A stretch of 64,000 nucleotides of DNA, taken from contig NC_063152.1 of assembly GCF_020921035.1 (NCBI RefSeq), forward strand, positions 29,821,903 to 29,885,902, read 5' to 3'. A model generated the notes under the pieces. The model saw only the letters and a program-made list of their open reading frames with translations, was not told the DNA's origin and did not search any database. Positions 11,682-24,056 of this stretch are shown piece by piece (within the stretch, counting starts at the first letter, position 1; each line of letters starts with the position of its first letter). Origin of the DNA: Rhodamnia argentea. Lineage: Eukaryota > Streptophyta > Magnoliopsida > Myrtales > Myrtaceae. Position numbers and translations under genes: made by a program.

Positions 11682-14600
11682 ATGACCGAGAAGAGCAAAG
11701 TCCTGGTGATCGGAGGCACTGGATACCTAGGAAAGTTGATCGTGGAAGCGAGTGCGAAGTTCGGTCACCCCACCTTCGCTCTCGTGAGGGAATCCGCTCT
11801 CTCCAATCCCGCCAAGGCCAAAATCGTCGATGGTTTCAAGAGCTCAGGCGTCAATCTTGTTCATGTGAGTAGTTATTTCTGCGCGATTGTACTCGTTTCC
11901 CACATCTGGTGCAATCGAGGGGTCACCTGCCGTTAATCTTGTTCGTCGTTCTGAGAAATGTGTTTGGCAGTAGAATCGGAGATGATTTTGGTCCCAATCT
12001 CCCACTTGATCGAGTTGATGGAGTCACGTTAAGATTTGGTTTTTCTCTTTCTCGTCTCTGATATTTCGTCTTCGTATATCGATGAAAACTTAAATGACGT
12101 GTTGGCCGCTATAAATCTATTACACTATCCTAGATCACCGTACCGTAGCTAGATATAGAACGCTACGCGAAGAAAAAAAAAGTTTATGCACTTAATTTCG
12201 AATCCATTATACTTCAGGCGGAATCGTAACGATGCGAAACTCTAAATCTTCTCCTCTATTGTTTTTCGTATGACTCGATGAGATGCCCTTCACTTTACGT
12301 GAGGTAATTTTTGAATCGTTAAGAGAATGGATTAGAGCTTTATTTATAGAGTTTTTAGCTGGGCCCTCTCATCACGGGCCGAGCTCAACTCGGCCCACAC
12401 TAGCCAGGACCATATTGCATTAGTTAAGAATCTTTATATCTTATTTTATTAGATTAATTCTCATAAATGATAATTATAATTTCAATTAATATAAGCCCAT
12501 GTTAAAAAAACGTCCCTCTGATTTTTCACACAGCCCAACGAATGATCTCAGCTTCGCATGTTGGTACGAGCGAGCACATTTTCAGACAAGTCTTTAGAAA
12601 CTTCCATATGTTTTAGCTGCTCGTGAGACAGCTATCGCTTCGTAGCTGCGCGTTGCTGTGGAGATGAATTTTTTGTATAGAAGTAAATGTGGCTGACCTG
12701 TTATTATTCAGATGCCAAGTTCAGATTCCTCTTTATAACCTTTTGAAGATTGGCAGGCAGTGTATAGACGAGAATTCTGTGGATAGTAGCTTCTTGTTTT
12801 ATTCCTCGTAGTACTTTTTTCTTGCCTGATCAAGGTATTGAAGTCTTATCTTCATCGGTTATGAATTTCTCCTTTTCTTAGTCTTCCCGCTGCCAAAACA
12901 GGATTTGTTGATGATTGCTGACTTTATTGATTGCTTATCGATGCTCCTGGTCATTTGATTCTCAGGGAGACTTATACGATCGAGAGCATCTATTGAATGC
13001 GATTAAGCAGGTTGATGTGGTAATCTCTGCTGTTGGGACAGAACAACTAGAGGACCAAGACAAGATTGTCGCCGCCATTAAAGCAGCCGGGAATATCAAG
13101 GTGGTGCTGTTTCTAATAATTTCTTCCTTGTTTGCATTTGGCGGATCATATAGGTTTTGTTAGCTTACCATCTACTATGAACTCACAAATATGTATGTAT
13201 TTACTCAGATTTACATCTTCACACACACAAAGGTTCTGTAACCTCAAACTTGTGCCCACTCCGATGTCTTTATCCTTGTAGTGATATTGGGCTGCCCCCA
13301 TACTCCAGGAGGGTTTATTTATCCATAACCTGTGTGGCCGGGATTCCTCTAGGTGAGCCAAAAATGTTAGTAGTTTCTAGCACTCAATAAGGATTATGGA
13401 CGTCTAGCCTAGCTCTTCGATCATTAATTCGTGGGATGCATGAGCTAGTCGATCCTTGAAATGGTCTTTTTCAGTGGTTGCATATATGTTACCCAACCCC
13501 ACTTGCAAGGATAGTACTAGTATGCTCACAAAAGTACAAGTACTTAGTAGTTGTCGTTGCTTAGGGTCGTTGACGGCCAATGATAAGCCGAACTCAGCAT
13601 GCTCACAAAAGGCAATGGACTTATCCTGATATGTTACAAATTGTGAAAGTGTCGAAGCAAGCAACATGTTTGCATATTCGATAGTTGACAGAGTTATCTC
13701 GCCGTTGCCCTGACATTTTTTTTTTTTTGGGGTCGAATGCCCTGACATTTAAATCTTCACTTTTTTCTTTACTTCTAAGTTTCTAAATGCACTTGGGGTT
13801 GAATTTGCTTAACTTCTGAATTTATTGATCCATTTATAATCACTTTTATTCTGTTATAGGAACATACTGAAAAAACATGGATAAAAATGGATGTTTCTCC
13901 TGATTTGATTATGTTTCCTTTTAGAGATTCTTGCCTTCAGAGTTTGGAGGTGATGTGGATCGTGTCCATGTTGTGGAGCCAGCAAAAGCTTTACTTGCCA
14001 TCAAGGCTAAGATCCGTCGCCTTGTTGAGGCCGAGGGAATCCCTTATACCTATGTGTGTTCTAACTGTTTTGCGAGTTACTTCCTTCCAACATTGTCACA
14101 GCCGGGGGCTACAGCTCCCCCTAGAGATAAAGTTGTCATCTTAGGGGATGGAAATGCAAAAGGTAAGAAGCAATTCGTCGAAATGCACATTTCAACCCCG
14201 TTGAGATTCTTCTGTGCATTTTTCAGGATTTAATTTCGGTAGTGATCGGAGTGAGGGGCAGTTCTTGAACCTTGAGAATTCCAGACAACTTCCTTGTCTA
14301 GAAATGATGGCCTTTTGCATCTATGAGTCTTCAATTTTGGGGAATTATAGATTATATGAATGTCGAGCGGGTTATCGTGGCACAGGACCGCCTGTTCAGC
14401 ACGTTAAGATGATTATCTTGATGTATTTGGTTGAGATAAGAACATGTGGATTTCAGTTGTCTGGTGAATCTAGCGAATTCTTTATTAAATACGAGCTGAA
14501 AGTAACTCTAGGGAGATCGATGGCTCTGTGATTTATTTACTAGCCAAATTCTAAAACTCTCCCTGTCAATATACAGCGGTGTTTAACAAGGAGGATGCTA

Positions 14601-15036
14601 TTGGCGCCTATACCATCAAAACTGTGGATGATCCAAGGACCTTGAACAAAATTTTGTACATCAGACCTCCTGCCAACACCTACTCTTTTAATGATCTCGT
14701 GTCTTTGTGGGAGAGAAAGATCGGCAAGGCCCTGGAGAGGGTGTATGTTCCAGAAGAGCAGGTTCTGAAGAACATTCAAGGTTAGGGATGCTTTTCTATT
14801 AGATTTAAGCACGTGAAATTGCCTCTACTCTCACGCTTCGATGGGTTTACTTGTCTGGTCATGTTGCAGAGGCGGCGGCTCCACTCGATGCAATGTTGGC
14901 CATTTTCCATTCTGTTTTCGTGAAGGGGGACCAAACCAACTTCGAGATTGAGCCATCCTTTGGAGTGGAAGCTTCGGAGCTCTATCCCGATGTCAAATAC
15001 ACGACCGTGGATGAGTACCTTGATCAGTTTGTCTGA
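11682..15036 (+). CDS. PCBER: PCBER-like reductase, copy B (intact)
   Basis: Exons 11682-11864, 12966-13100, 13925-14162, 14577-14780 and 14870-15036 give 308 residues, the usual PCBER length. The NADPH loop GGTGYLG is at residues 11-17. SEFG is present, and the catalytic Lys is present in AIKAKIRR (Lys133). VDDPRTLNK and the C-terminal VEASELYPDVKYTTVDEYL are also there. PCBERs reduce the benzylic ether of phenylcoumaran neolignans such as dehydrodiconiferyl alcohol with NADPH in the cytosol. Isoflavone reductase-like and eugenol synthase-like members share the fold, so the exact substrate is inferred. Intron 1 has an extra segment of about 0.4 kb absent from the other copies. The start codon MTEKSKVLV aligns with the MAEKSKVLV of the paralogues. 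Confidence 0.9.
12084..12508. repeat. Extra segment inside intron 1 of copy B
   Basis: Introns 1 of A, C and B are alignable up to TATCGATGA and again from about CGTCCCTCTGA (shared with D). About 425 bases between are found only in B. No coding capacity or clear terminal repeats are seen. It contains a GC-rich stretch near 12360-12400 (GGGCCGAGCTCAACTCGGCCC, nearly palindromic). It is probably a small non-autonomous insertion; the family is not recognised. Confidence 0.45.
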
Positions 15037-15149
15037 TTGTCGAAACCAATTGTGCTTGGTAATTTCTCACACCAGCTGGGATCATAAATAATATTAGGAT
15101 GCTGCTTCTCAGGATCCTAGGGTGAAATGTCGCTGCCCCTGATCATCTC
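15037..15149. other. 3' flank of copy B
   Basis: This is the short 3' flank, similar to that of copy D (GCTTCTCAGGATC block), leading into the tandem duplication. Confidence 0.5.
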
Positions 15150-17049
15150 ATGGCATTTACAGCCTCTCTGAATATGAGAACATACAATCACTATTTAATA
15201 CGTGCGCTTCTATGCGGTGCTTGGAGAAGTTACTTCTGTTTTGGAGTTGTATTGGTTTATGGGTCAAGCTTAAAAAAAGGACGAGGGCTTTATGGGCTGT
15301 CATGTCAAAAGTCCAATGCAAATTTGGGTCAAACTTGATTGAATCTTGAGTCCCAACGACTTGATTCGAAAAATTGAAATGGATTTGATTATAAAAGCAG
15401 TGAAACCTCGAATTAGGGTTAATGACACAAAAATCTCAAATTGGTAGGTTAATAATAAATTTATCTTAAATTAATTTTTAGATTACAAAAAATCTTAAAC
15501 AGTCAATTTGTGACAAATTTACCTTAAATTTGATATATTAGTGATATATTTACCTAATTTTTTTACCACAAAAAATCTCAAATTAATATACATGTGATAA
15601 GTTTGCTTCAAATTAATTTTTTGACCACCAAAATTTCAAACGGATATGTCTATGACAAATTTATCCTCTATTAATTTTCGTAAAATTAGGTTAATATCAT
15701 GAAAAACCTCAAATCAGTATACCCGTAGTAAACGGAGGGTAAAAACCCCAAACTGGTATACCCATCAATTGTCACGTGTCATCTAATTTAGCAATTTTGC
15801 GGTAATGTTTAAACATTTTCTCTTTTTGTCGATTTAGTCCTATTGGTCGGAAATCGTTGATTTGGATGCGGACCGTCTTACGTGGCATTGCCAGCACGCT
15901 GATTTGGGCAATTAATAATAATATTTTAATATTTGTTTGAATTTTTTTATGTTTTCATTTTTTCTCTTTGACCTTGACCTCCACTTGCTTCAAGCAAAGG
16001 TCATCCTCGCCAACGTTGGGCGAGGGCTGTTCCCGTCGGTCCCTACCGAGGGCGGCCCTTATCGGCGTCTGGTCTTCTGCCTCCTTCCTCTCCATCTCTC
16101 ATGGCATTTACAGCCTCTCTGAATATGAGGACATACAGTCACTATTTAATGCGTGCGCTTCTATGCGGTGCTTGGAGAAGTTACTTCTGTTTTGGAGTTG
16201 AATTGGTTTATGGGTCAAGCTTAAAAAAAGGACGAGGGCTTTATGGGCTATCATGTCAAAAGTCTATTCCAAATTTGGGTCAAACTTGATTGAATCTTGA
16301 GTCCCGACGACTTGATTCGAAAAATTGAAATGGATTTGATTATAAAAGCAGTGAAACCTCAAATTAGGGTTAATGACACAAAAATCTCAAATTGGTACGT
16401 TAATATAAATTTATCTTAAATTAATTTTTAGATTACAAAAAATCTTAAACAGTCAATTTGTGACAAATTTACGTTAAATTTGATACATTAGTGATATATT
16501 TACTTAATTTTTTTACCATAAAAAATCTCAAATTAATATACATGTGATAAGTTTGCCTCAAATTAATTTTTTGGCCACCAAAAATTCCGATGGATATGTC
16601 TATGACAAATTTGTCATCTATTAATTTTCGTAAAATTAAGTTAATATCATGAAAAACCTCAAATCAATATACCTGTAGTAAATAGAGGGTGAAAATCCCA
16701 AACTGGTATACCCATTAATTGTCACGTGTTATCTAACTTAGCAATTTTGTGGTAATATTTAAACATTTTCACCTTTTGTCAATTTAGTCCTATTGGTCGG
16801 AAATTACTGATTTGGATGTGGACAGTCTTACGTGATATTGCCGGCACGCTGATTTGGGCAATTAATAATAATATTTTAATATTTTTTTGAATTTTTTTAT
16901 GTTTTCATTTTTTCTCTTTGGCCTTGACCTCCACTTGCTTCAAGCAAGGGTCATCCTCGCCAACGTTGGGCGAGGGCCGTTCCCGCCCGGTCCCTAGCGG
17001 GGCGGCCCTTATCGGCGCCTGGTCTTCGCCTCCTTCCTCTCCATCTCTC
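15150..17049 (+). repeat. Tandem duplication of a ~0.95-kb unit
   Basis: Two direct copies, about 15150-16100 and 16101-17049, are offset by 951 bases and differ by scattered substitutions and small indels. The junction lies in short TCTC homology: both copies begin ATGGCATTTACAGCC after TCTC, and both end in CTCCATCTCTC. Each unit carries B-copy 3' flank, an AT-rich repeat and a GC-rich segment (CGCCAACGTTGGGCGAGGGC) of the same flavour as the Mutator-like DNA near 55.4 and 57.3 kb. No gene is seen. Confidence 0.9.
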
Positions 17050-18479
17050 GGGCTCGGGCATGTCGGGTTTGCTCCTGGGCCACTATGCTTGGTCCATGGC
17101 CTAGTTCGTGGCACGAGTCACGGCCATCCTTGTAGGAGAATTTTGTTGGGCCGTGACATGTGTAACAAACCAGAAGAGAAATGGTGCAAATGCTCGACCA
17201 AGTTCATATGTTTCCATCCGATACTGGTCTAACTAAATGAATCATTCCCTACTCTGCATACCGCCCACCGTGGGCGTGGACTCTCGTGTCCTTTTTTTGT
17301 CGAGAAACCGATGAGGCGGTTTTGTGCAATACCGTGTTGACTTCACAAACTAAGAGTGCATTTTTTTTGAAGAATTTTTTGTACTTTAATGCGGTTGGTT
17401 TGCTGAAAATAACTTGCCATTGAAAAAATCATTTACTGTAAAAAGAAAATATGCATGCTTAACGGAAAATGAATTCCCTTTTCCTGAAAAATGATATTCG
17501 GAAAACCATTTTTTTTTTCAAACTTTCTAACGGGGAAAATGTTTTACATTAAAATCATTTTCAATTCTTGTCTAGTTATTAACTTGAAAATGATTTCCTC
17601 TCTTGAGGGTAGAGAAAATTTCCTCGTTTTTTTTAAGTGTGGATGTTTTCCTTTATCGTCAGATTCATAATTTTCGATAACCATACATGTGATAATAAAC
17701 GAATTTCAAGAAATCCTTTTTAGCCAAACAAACACACCCAACGATATGTTATTTGAATTTCAAATGGATGATCTTAACATTGAATCTTTCACATTTAATG
17801 ATAAAGAGATTATCATTATATATGCCTAATTTACTTGCATCATGCTCACTATTTAATGACTGAATCAATCTAAGAAATTTCCTCTCCTCTCTTCTAGAAC
17901 TTATGAATTATTTGTAAAGTAATCTATATAGTACAATATCAATTGAGAAAACAAATTACATTAAATCTAAACCTTCAAAATTAGGATTACTTAAATCTCT
18001 GACACCATCCCAACTTACATTTGAATTTACTTATCTTTGGTAATTTAAGTTTTTCTTATGTCGCAAAAATATGAATAAAATCTCTCAAATAGGACAACAT
18101 CATTATTAAAAGTACTTCATATTTGATGTTCTTTTTCCTTTTTTTTCCTAGGACTAACACGATAGAAAATCTCAAACCAGGTAATCCGTATTATATTTAC
18201 CAAAATTTAATTTTTGTGTCATGAAAAAATCCTATATTGTTACACTCATTCACATTTGTCTAAATTTTACCTAAACTTTTTTGATTGTCGTAGGGATGCC
18301 CATTTGGAATTTTTTGTGATATTGAAAGTTGGTTTGAAGTAATGTGGTACGAGTATATTAATTTGAGATTTTTTGATAAAAAAATAGTTTAGAATAAATG
18401 TAATAAAAAATTAATTTCACCTACTCTTTTTCCAGCGAAGGATGAGATGAAGAAAAATCAATTCGCTGAAAAGACAATA
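17050..18479 (+). repeat. Segmental duplication, block 2 (upstream of copy C)
   Basis: It is collinear with 6108-7345 upstream of copy A, including the segment with TGTAACAAACCAGAAGAG and the AT-rich promoter-distal region. A few hundred bases around 17820-18110 are present here but shorter or absent upstream of A. No gene is seen. Confidence 0.8.
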
Positions 18480-18493
18480 ATGCCCTTCAGGAA
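18480..18493 (+). promoter_or_regulatory. Conserved upstream motif, copy C
   Basis: ATGCCCTTCAGGAA lies 166 bases before the copy C ATG. It has one substitution relative to copies A and B and sits within the same shared upstream block. Confidence 0.35.
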
Positions 18494-19200
18494 CCAAAAA
18501 AAAAAACAAAACAAATGGCTCCATGTCGAACCCCGCATTTTTGCGCGCGCTCTCCCTTTCTCACAAACAGTTCGAGCACAGTCACCGCATAGACCGAGCA
18601 AGCTCGCCGGGAAAAACCACGACTCCGCCGTGAAAACCCTCCGAGATGGCTGAGAAGAGCAAGGTCCTGGTGATCGGAGTCACTGCGCTCATCGGAAAGT
18701 TCGTCGTGGAAGCGAGCGCTAAGTCCGGTCACCCTACCTTCGCTCTCATGGGGCGGTCACCTCCTTTCAACCTCGTCCAAGGTTTCAACAGCTTAGGCAT
18801 CCATTTAGTTCATGTGAGTAGTTATTCCCGTGCGATTGCGTTCGTTTCCTGCATCTGGTTCTTCTTCGAAGAATTGAAGCAACACCCACCATTTAATCTT
18901 GCCCGTCGTTCTGAGAAATGCCTTCAGCAGTAAAATCGGAGTTGATTTTCGTCTCAATCTCTCACTAGATCGAGTTGATGGAGTCACGTTACGATTTGGT
19001 GTTGCTCTTTCTCTTTTCTGATATCTTGTCTTTTTATGTTGGCGGCGAATCATCTCAGCTTCGCATGGTCATTCGGACAAGCACATTTTGGGACAAATCT
19101 TATAGAAACTTCCATATGCTTTAGATTTTTATGAGACAGCTACAGCTACGTAGCTGCAGTTGACCTGTCATTCAGATGCCGTGTTTAGATACCTCGTTAC

Positions 19201-19338
19201 TGTTAGATTTGGAGAAGTGAATAATGGAATGCATAAATTATAATTAGGCACAAGGCCGATATAAATATACATACAAAGAAGGGTATAAAAGTAAATACAT
19301 ATACTAAAGGAAAAACCCTACTCCTAATATATCTAACA
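19201..19338 (-). repeat. Copia 3' LTR (left)
   Basis: It is 138 bases long, very short for a Copia LTR, with TG...CA ends. It differs from the right LTR by about one substitution and one single-base indel. Confidence 0.95.
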
Positions 19339-22300
19339 CCCCCCCTCAAACTCAAGGTGGGTCAACCAATGAGAGTTTGGAAAGAAGAGTAGCAAATCGT
19401 TGTGATGTAAGAGATTTGGTGAATAAGTCGACAATTTGGGCTGCAGAAGCTACAAAGGGAAGAGAAATGATACGTGCTTGGAGCCGATGACGCGTGATAT
19501 GACAATCAATGTCGATGTGCTTGGTACGCTCATGAAAGACCGGATTTGTAGCAATGTGAATAGCACTCTTATTGTCACAATGAAGAGGAATGGGATTAGA
19601 GGAGGCAACACCAAGATCGGCAAGGAGACGTCGAAGCCAAATAATCTCAATCGTAGTGTCGGCCATAGCACGATACTCGGATTTAGTAGAAGAGCGAGAC
19701 ACGACAGGTTGTTTCTTAGCACGCCAAGAAATTAGAGAATCACCCAGAAAGACACAAAATCCCGTAATGGACTTGCGGTCGGTAACATCCGAAGCCCAAT
19801 TAGCATCAGAGTAAGCACGAAGAGCAAGCGAGGAAGTTGATGGGAGAAAAGCTGAGCGTGTCAGAGTACCACGAAGATATCGCAGAATGCGGAGTACAGC
19901 AGCATAATGAACTGTACGAGGAGCCGCTACAAATTGAGTGACAAGGTGAACAGCATAGGCGATATCGGGACGAGTAGTCGTAAGATAGACAAGACTGCCA
20001 ACAAGAGCCCGGTAGCGAGTAACATCGGACAAAGGCTCACCATCATCCGGACGAAGCTGTAAATGAAGTTCAACGGGAGTAGCCGCAAGATGAGTATCGG
20101 ACAACTCAGCACGAGCTAGAATGTCAGCAATGTACTTCTGTTGGGAGAGAAGAATACCACGTCGATTGCGAGCAACCTCAATACCGAGAAAATAACGTAA
20201 GAAACCTAGATCCTTCATAGCAAACTGACGGTGAAGATGTTGCTTAGTATAAGCAATATGAGCATAGTCATCCCCAATAATAATCATATCATCAACATAG
20301 AGTAGTAGAATAGTACAACCAGAAGGAGAAGTGTGGGTGAACATAGCATGATCATTCTCACTCCGAACAAAACCAGCTGACCGAACAACATCTGCAAAAC
20401 GTTCAAACCAAGCTCGAGGAGCCTGTTTGAGACCATAAAGGGCTCGACGAAGACGACAAACCCGACCGGGAGAATGAGCTAGACCAGGAGGTGGCTGCAT
20501 ATAGAGTTCCTCATGAAGGACCCCATGAAGAAAAGCATTCTTCACATCAAGCTAAAAAAGAGGCCAATTACGAATAGATGCGATCGCAAGAAGAGTACGA
20601 ACAGAAGCCATTTTGGCAACATGAGCAAAGGTCTCCTCATAATCAATCCCATACTCCCGATCAAAACCACGTGCAACAAGACGCGCTTTATAGCGCTTAA
20701 TACTACCATCAGAGTGAGTCTTGATTTTATAGATCCAACGACAAGATATCAAGGATTTTCCTGGTGGAAGAGGCACAAGATCCCACGTACCGGTGCGTTC
20801 AAGAGCGGACAATTCCTCGGACATAGCATCACGCCATTCGGCATGTTGTACGGCCATACGATAATGAGATGGTTCCTGTAAAGTATGGACAGCAGCCATA
20901 AAGGAACCAAACTCATCAGAATAACTTGTAGCAGCCACGTACCTAGCTGGAGGACGGCGATCTCGCAGAGGATTCCGCCGAGGGGAAGGGGGGCGAGAAT
21001 CGTCAAGAGGCGTCGAAGTGGCGAGTGAAGTAGACGAGGAAGGAGGCATAACGGGAGAAGGTGGTGGCACTGGATCTAACGGAGAAGATATAATAGGAGG
21101 AACAAGAGATGAATCAAGAGGAAAATCCATAAAAATATATGGGGCTGATTGTGAAGAAGTAGGGTAGCAGAAAAGAACGGTAGGTGCTCAAAGAATTGAA
21201 CACTACGAGAGATACAAATACGCCGTGAAGAAGGATCATAGCACCCGTAGCCTTTATGTTCTGTGCTATAGCCTAAGAAAGCACACCGAACCGACCGTGC
21301 AGAGAGTTTGGTATGCTCATGCGGTGGAAGAAGCACATAACACGTACAGCCAAAAACACGAAGTTGGTGATAAGTGGGTGGTTTCGAGAAAAGACGTTGG
21401 TAAGGGGTGGCTTTGGAGAGGACAAGAGAAGGAAGTCGATTTATGAGATAGACAGCAGTAGAAAGTGCTTCGGCCCAAAATTCAGTAGGAACAGAATTGG
21501 ACAACAAGAGAGCACGAGTAGTATCTAGAAGATGACGATGTTTTCACTCAGCAAGACCATTTTGAGCAGGAACACCGGGACGGGACAACTAAGGTAAGGT
21601 TCCCCGAGAAGTTAAGAAAGAACGAAAAGCAGTAGAAAGATATTCCCCACCCGAATCAGAACGAAAAACTTTAATAGTTTTAGAGAATTGAGTAGAGATC
21701 ATGGATGTAAAGTTTTTATATATAGAGAGAAATTCATCACGAGAGCGCATGAAATAAACCCAGGTATAACGAGAATAATCATCAATAAACGATACGTAAT
21801 ACTTGAAGCCACTTTTAGAAATTTGGGGGGCGGGACCCCAAACGTCCGAATGTACTAAATCAAAACAAGAAGCGGAAACAGAAGAACTAATAGGAAAATG
21901 AGGTGCAGATTGTTTAGCTAAAGGACAACTAGTACAAGGACGCATAACAGTAGATGAAATAGGCCCAAGTACACCTCTCGACCTTGAAAAGACAAACGAG
22001 AAGCGGATATATGACCCAAACGCTGGTGCCAACAGTCAAGGTCGAAGATAGCGAGAACATGTTGAGGTGAGGGAAGCTGGAGATGCTGCATCGTATATAA
22101 TCCTCCATGTCTACTACCCCCGCCAATCGTCCGGCCACTCGTACGATCCTGTACAACACAAGAATCAACAGTAAATGTCACTATATAACCCATATCAGCA
22201 AGTTGTCCAACGGATAAAAGATTCAAGGCTAAGTTCGGTATATGCAACACATTAGGCACATTAAAGCTGCCAGGGATAGTAAGATGGCCTTGCATAGTAG

Positions 22301-23917
22301 CGATAATAGAGGATCCATCAGCTGTAAAGAACCCTTGTGGATTTTTGAGTGTAGTCTCTTGAGTGAGATGATGAGCAGAGGCGGTCATGTGATGAGCGGC
22401 CCCAGAGTCAAGAATCCAAGAAGAACTATCACTTGAGGATTGCGCAGGAAATGCAGTAGCAATAGTAGAGGATACACCGGAAGAACCAAGATGAAGCTGA
22501 GCTAAACGAGAAAGCCGAGCCTCAATATTAGCAAGACGATCATCTAAAGATGAGGATGGAGTGGCACGATCAGCGGATGGAGAAGAGACAGGTGCAACGG
22601 AGCGTGAGGTTGCATCGGGAAGATCACGCATCTTCCGAAAGCATCGATCCTCGGTATGTCCATTTTGTTTACAGAAGTTACAATAAAAACGTGAACCTCT
22701 CTGAGAAGAGGCACGCCGGGAGCCACGCACAGTACTACGCCGAGAACCACGTTGAGAACTACGCCGAGAATAGCCGGATTGAAAACCACGTTGAGAGGAG
22801 ACAGATTGAACACCACGGCGAGAGGGGCCGGACCGGAAATCGAGCCGTGGGGTGGCCCGATTTGCAGAGGGATCTACAGATGGAGGAGCACCAAGAATTC
22901 GTCGTCTAGTTTCCTCAGGCTGAAGTTCTTTGATCGCATCCGAAAGAGATGGTGCGGGATAATGATAGAGAATCTGACTCCGAACTCCCTCAAATTCTGG
23001 TGAAAGTTGCATCAAGAATTCGTAAAGACGATTCTTGTTCTGATCTTCAAGTTTAAATGCAGCACAAGTAACGCAACCAGCACACGTGGGACATGCTGGA
23101 CGAGCCAATACATCAAGTTGAGACCAAAGAGATGTCATATAATTATAAAATTCACGAATTGATCGCGTGCCCCGAGTGGCACGACGAAGTTCCTGCATAA
23201 GCTAATAAACACGAACGGAACCTGTTTGCGTAAACATCTCAGCAATTTGATCCCATAACTGTTTTGCACCAACAATCCGAGTAAATTGGGGGCGAAGATC
23301 GGGGCTAATAGAACCAAATAATATGGCCCATGCTTTCCGATCAGCAACATGCCAAGCCCTAATTTCAGATTCGCGTTGCGTAATCCGATCAGTACTAAGT
23401 TTAGGGTCGGTAGTATTGGACAAAGATGTAGGACAAGAACGAGTACCATCAACATGCTCATATAAATCACGATAAACAAGAGCAGCCATCACCGAGGGTT
23501 TCCAAATAACGTAATTAGAGCCATCCAACTTAACATCAATGCGATCAATCCGATCACTATCAGCCATTAATTCCGAGATCACTAAATCAAGGTGGAAGCA
23601 AATATATATATGAGTGAAGAAGATAGAACCCGAGATCGGTCGCAAGAACAAGGTGAAAGACGAAGAAGATCGGGCGAGACAAAGTCGGACAATCGCGAAG
23701 CTATACCGATGAAGACAACGTGGCCGGCATGAAAAACGAAGGCGCAATGAAGAAGGCGACCGAAAAAAAATTTCTCGGGGGCGCTGCCCCCGAACCCCCA
23801 ATTTTTATCGGGGACGTTGCCCCCGAACCCCCAGCCCACTCACCGGCGAGCGGGATCGCCGTAGTCGTTGATTAGTGTATAGTACTCACAAGAAAGCAAA
23901 CCCTAGCTACGATACCA

Positions 23918-24056
23918 TGTTAGATTTGGAGAAGTGAATAATGGAATGCATAAATTACAATTAGGCACAAGGCCGATATAATATATACATACAAAGAAGG
24001 GTATAAAAGTAAATACATATACTAAAGGAAAAACCCTACTCCTAATATATCTAACA
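23918..24056 (-). repeat. Copia 5' LTR (right)
   Basis: It is 139 bases long, starts TGTTAGATTTGG and ends ATATATCTAACA. The primer-binding site adjoins its inner (left) end at about 23905-23917. Confidence 0.95.

Noticed and set aside
15150-17049. Small proteins MAFTASLNMRTY... in both tandem units
   Set aside because: They are simply the same non-coding 3' flank read twice; the corresponding flank after other copies is not open.
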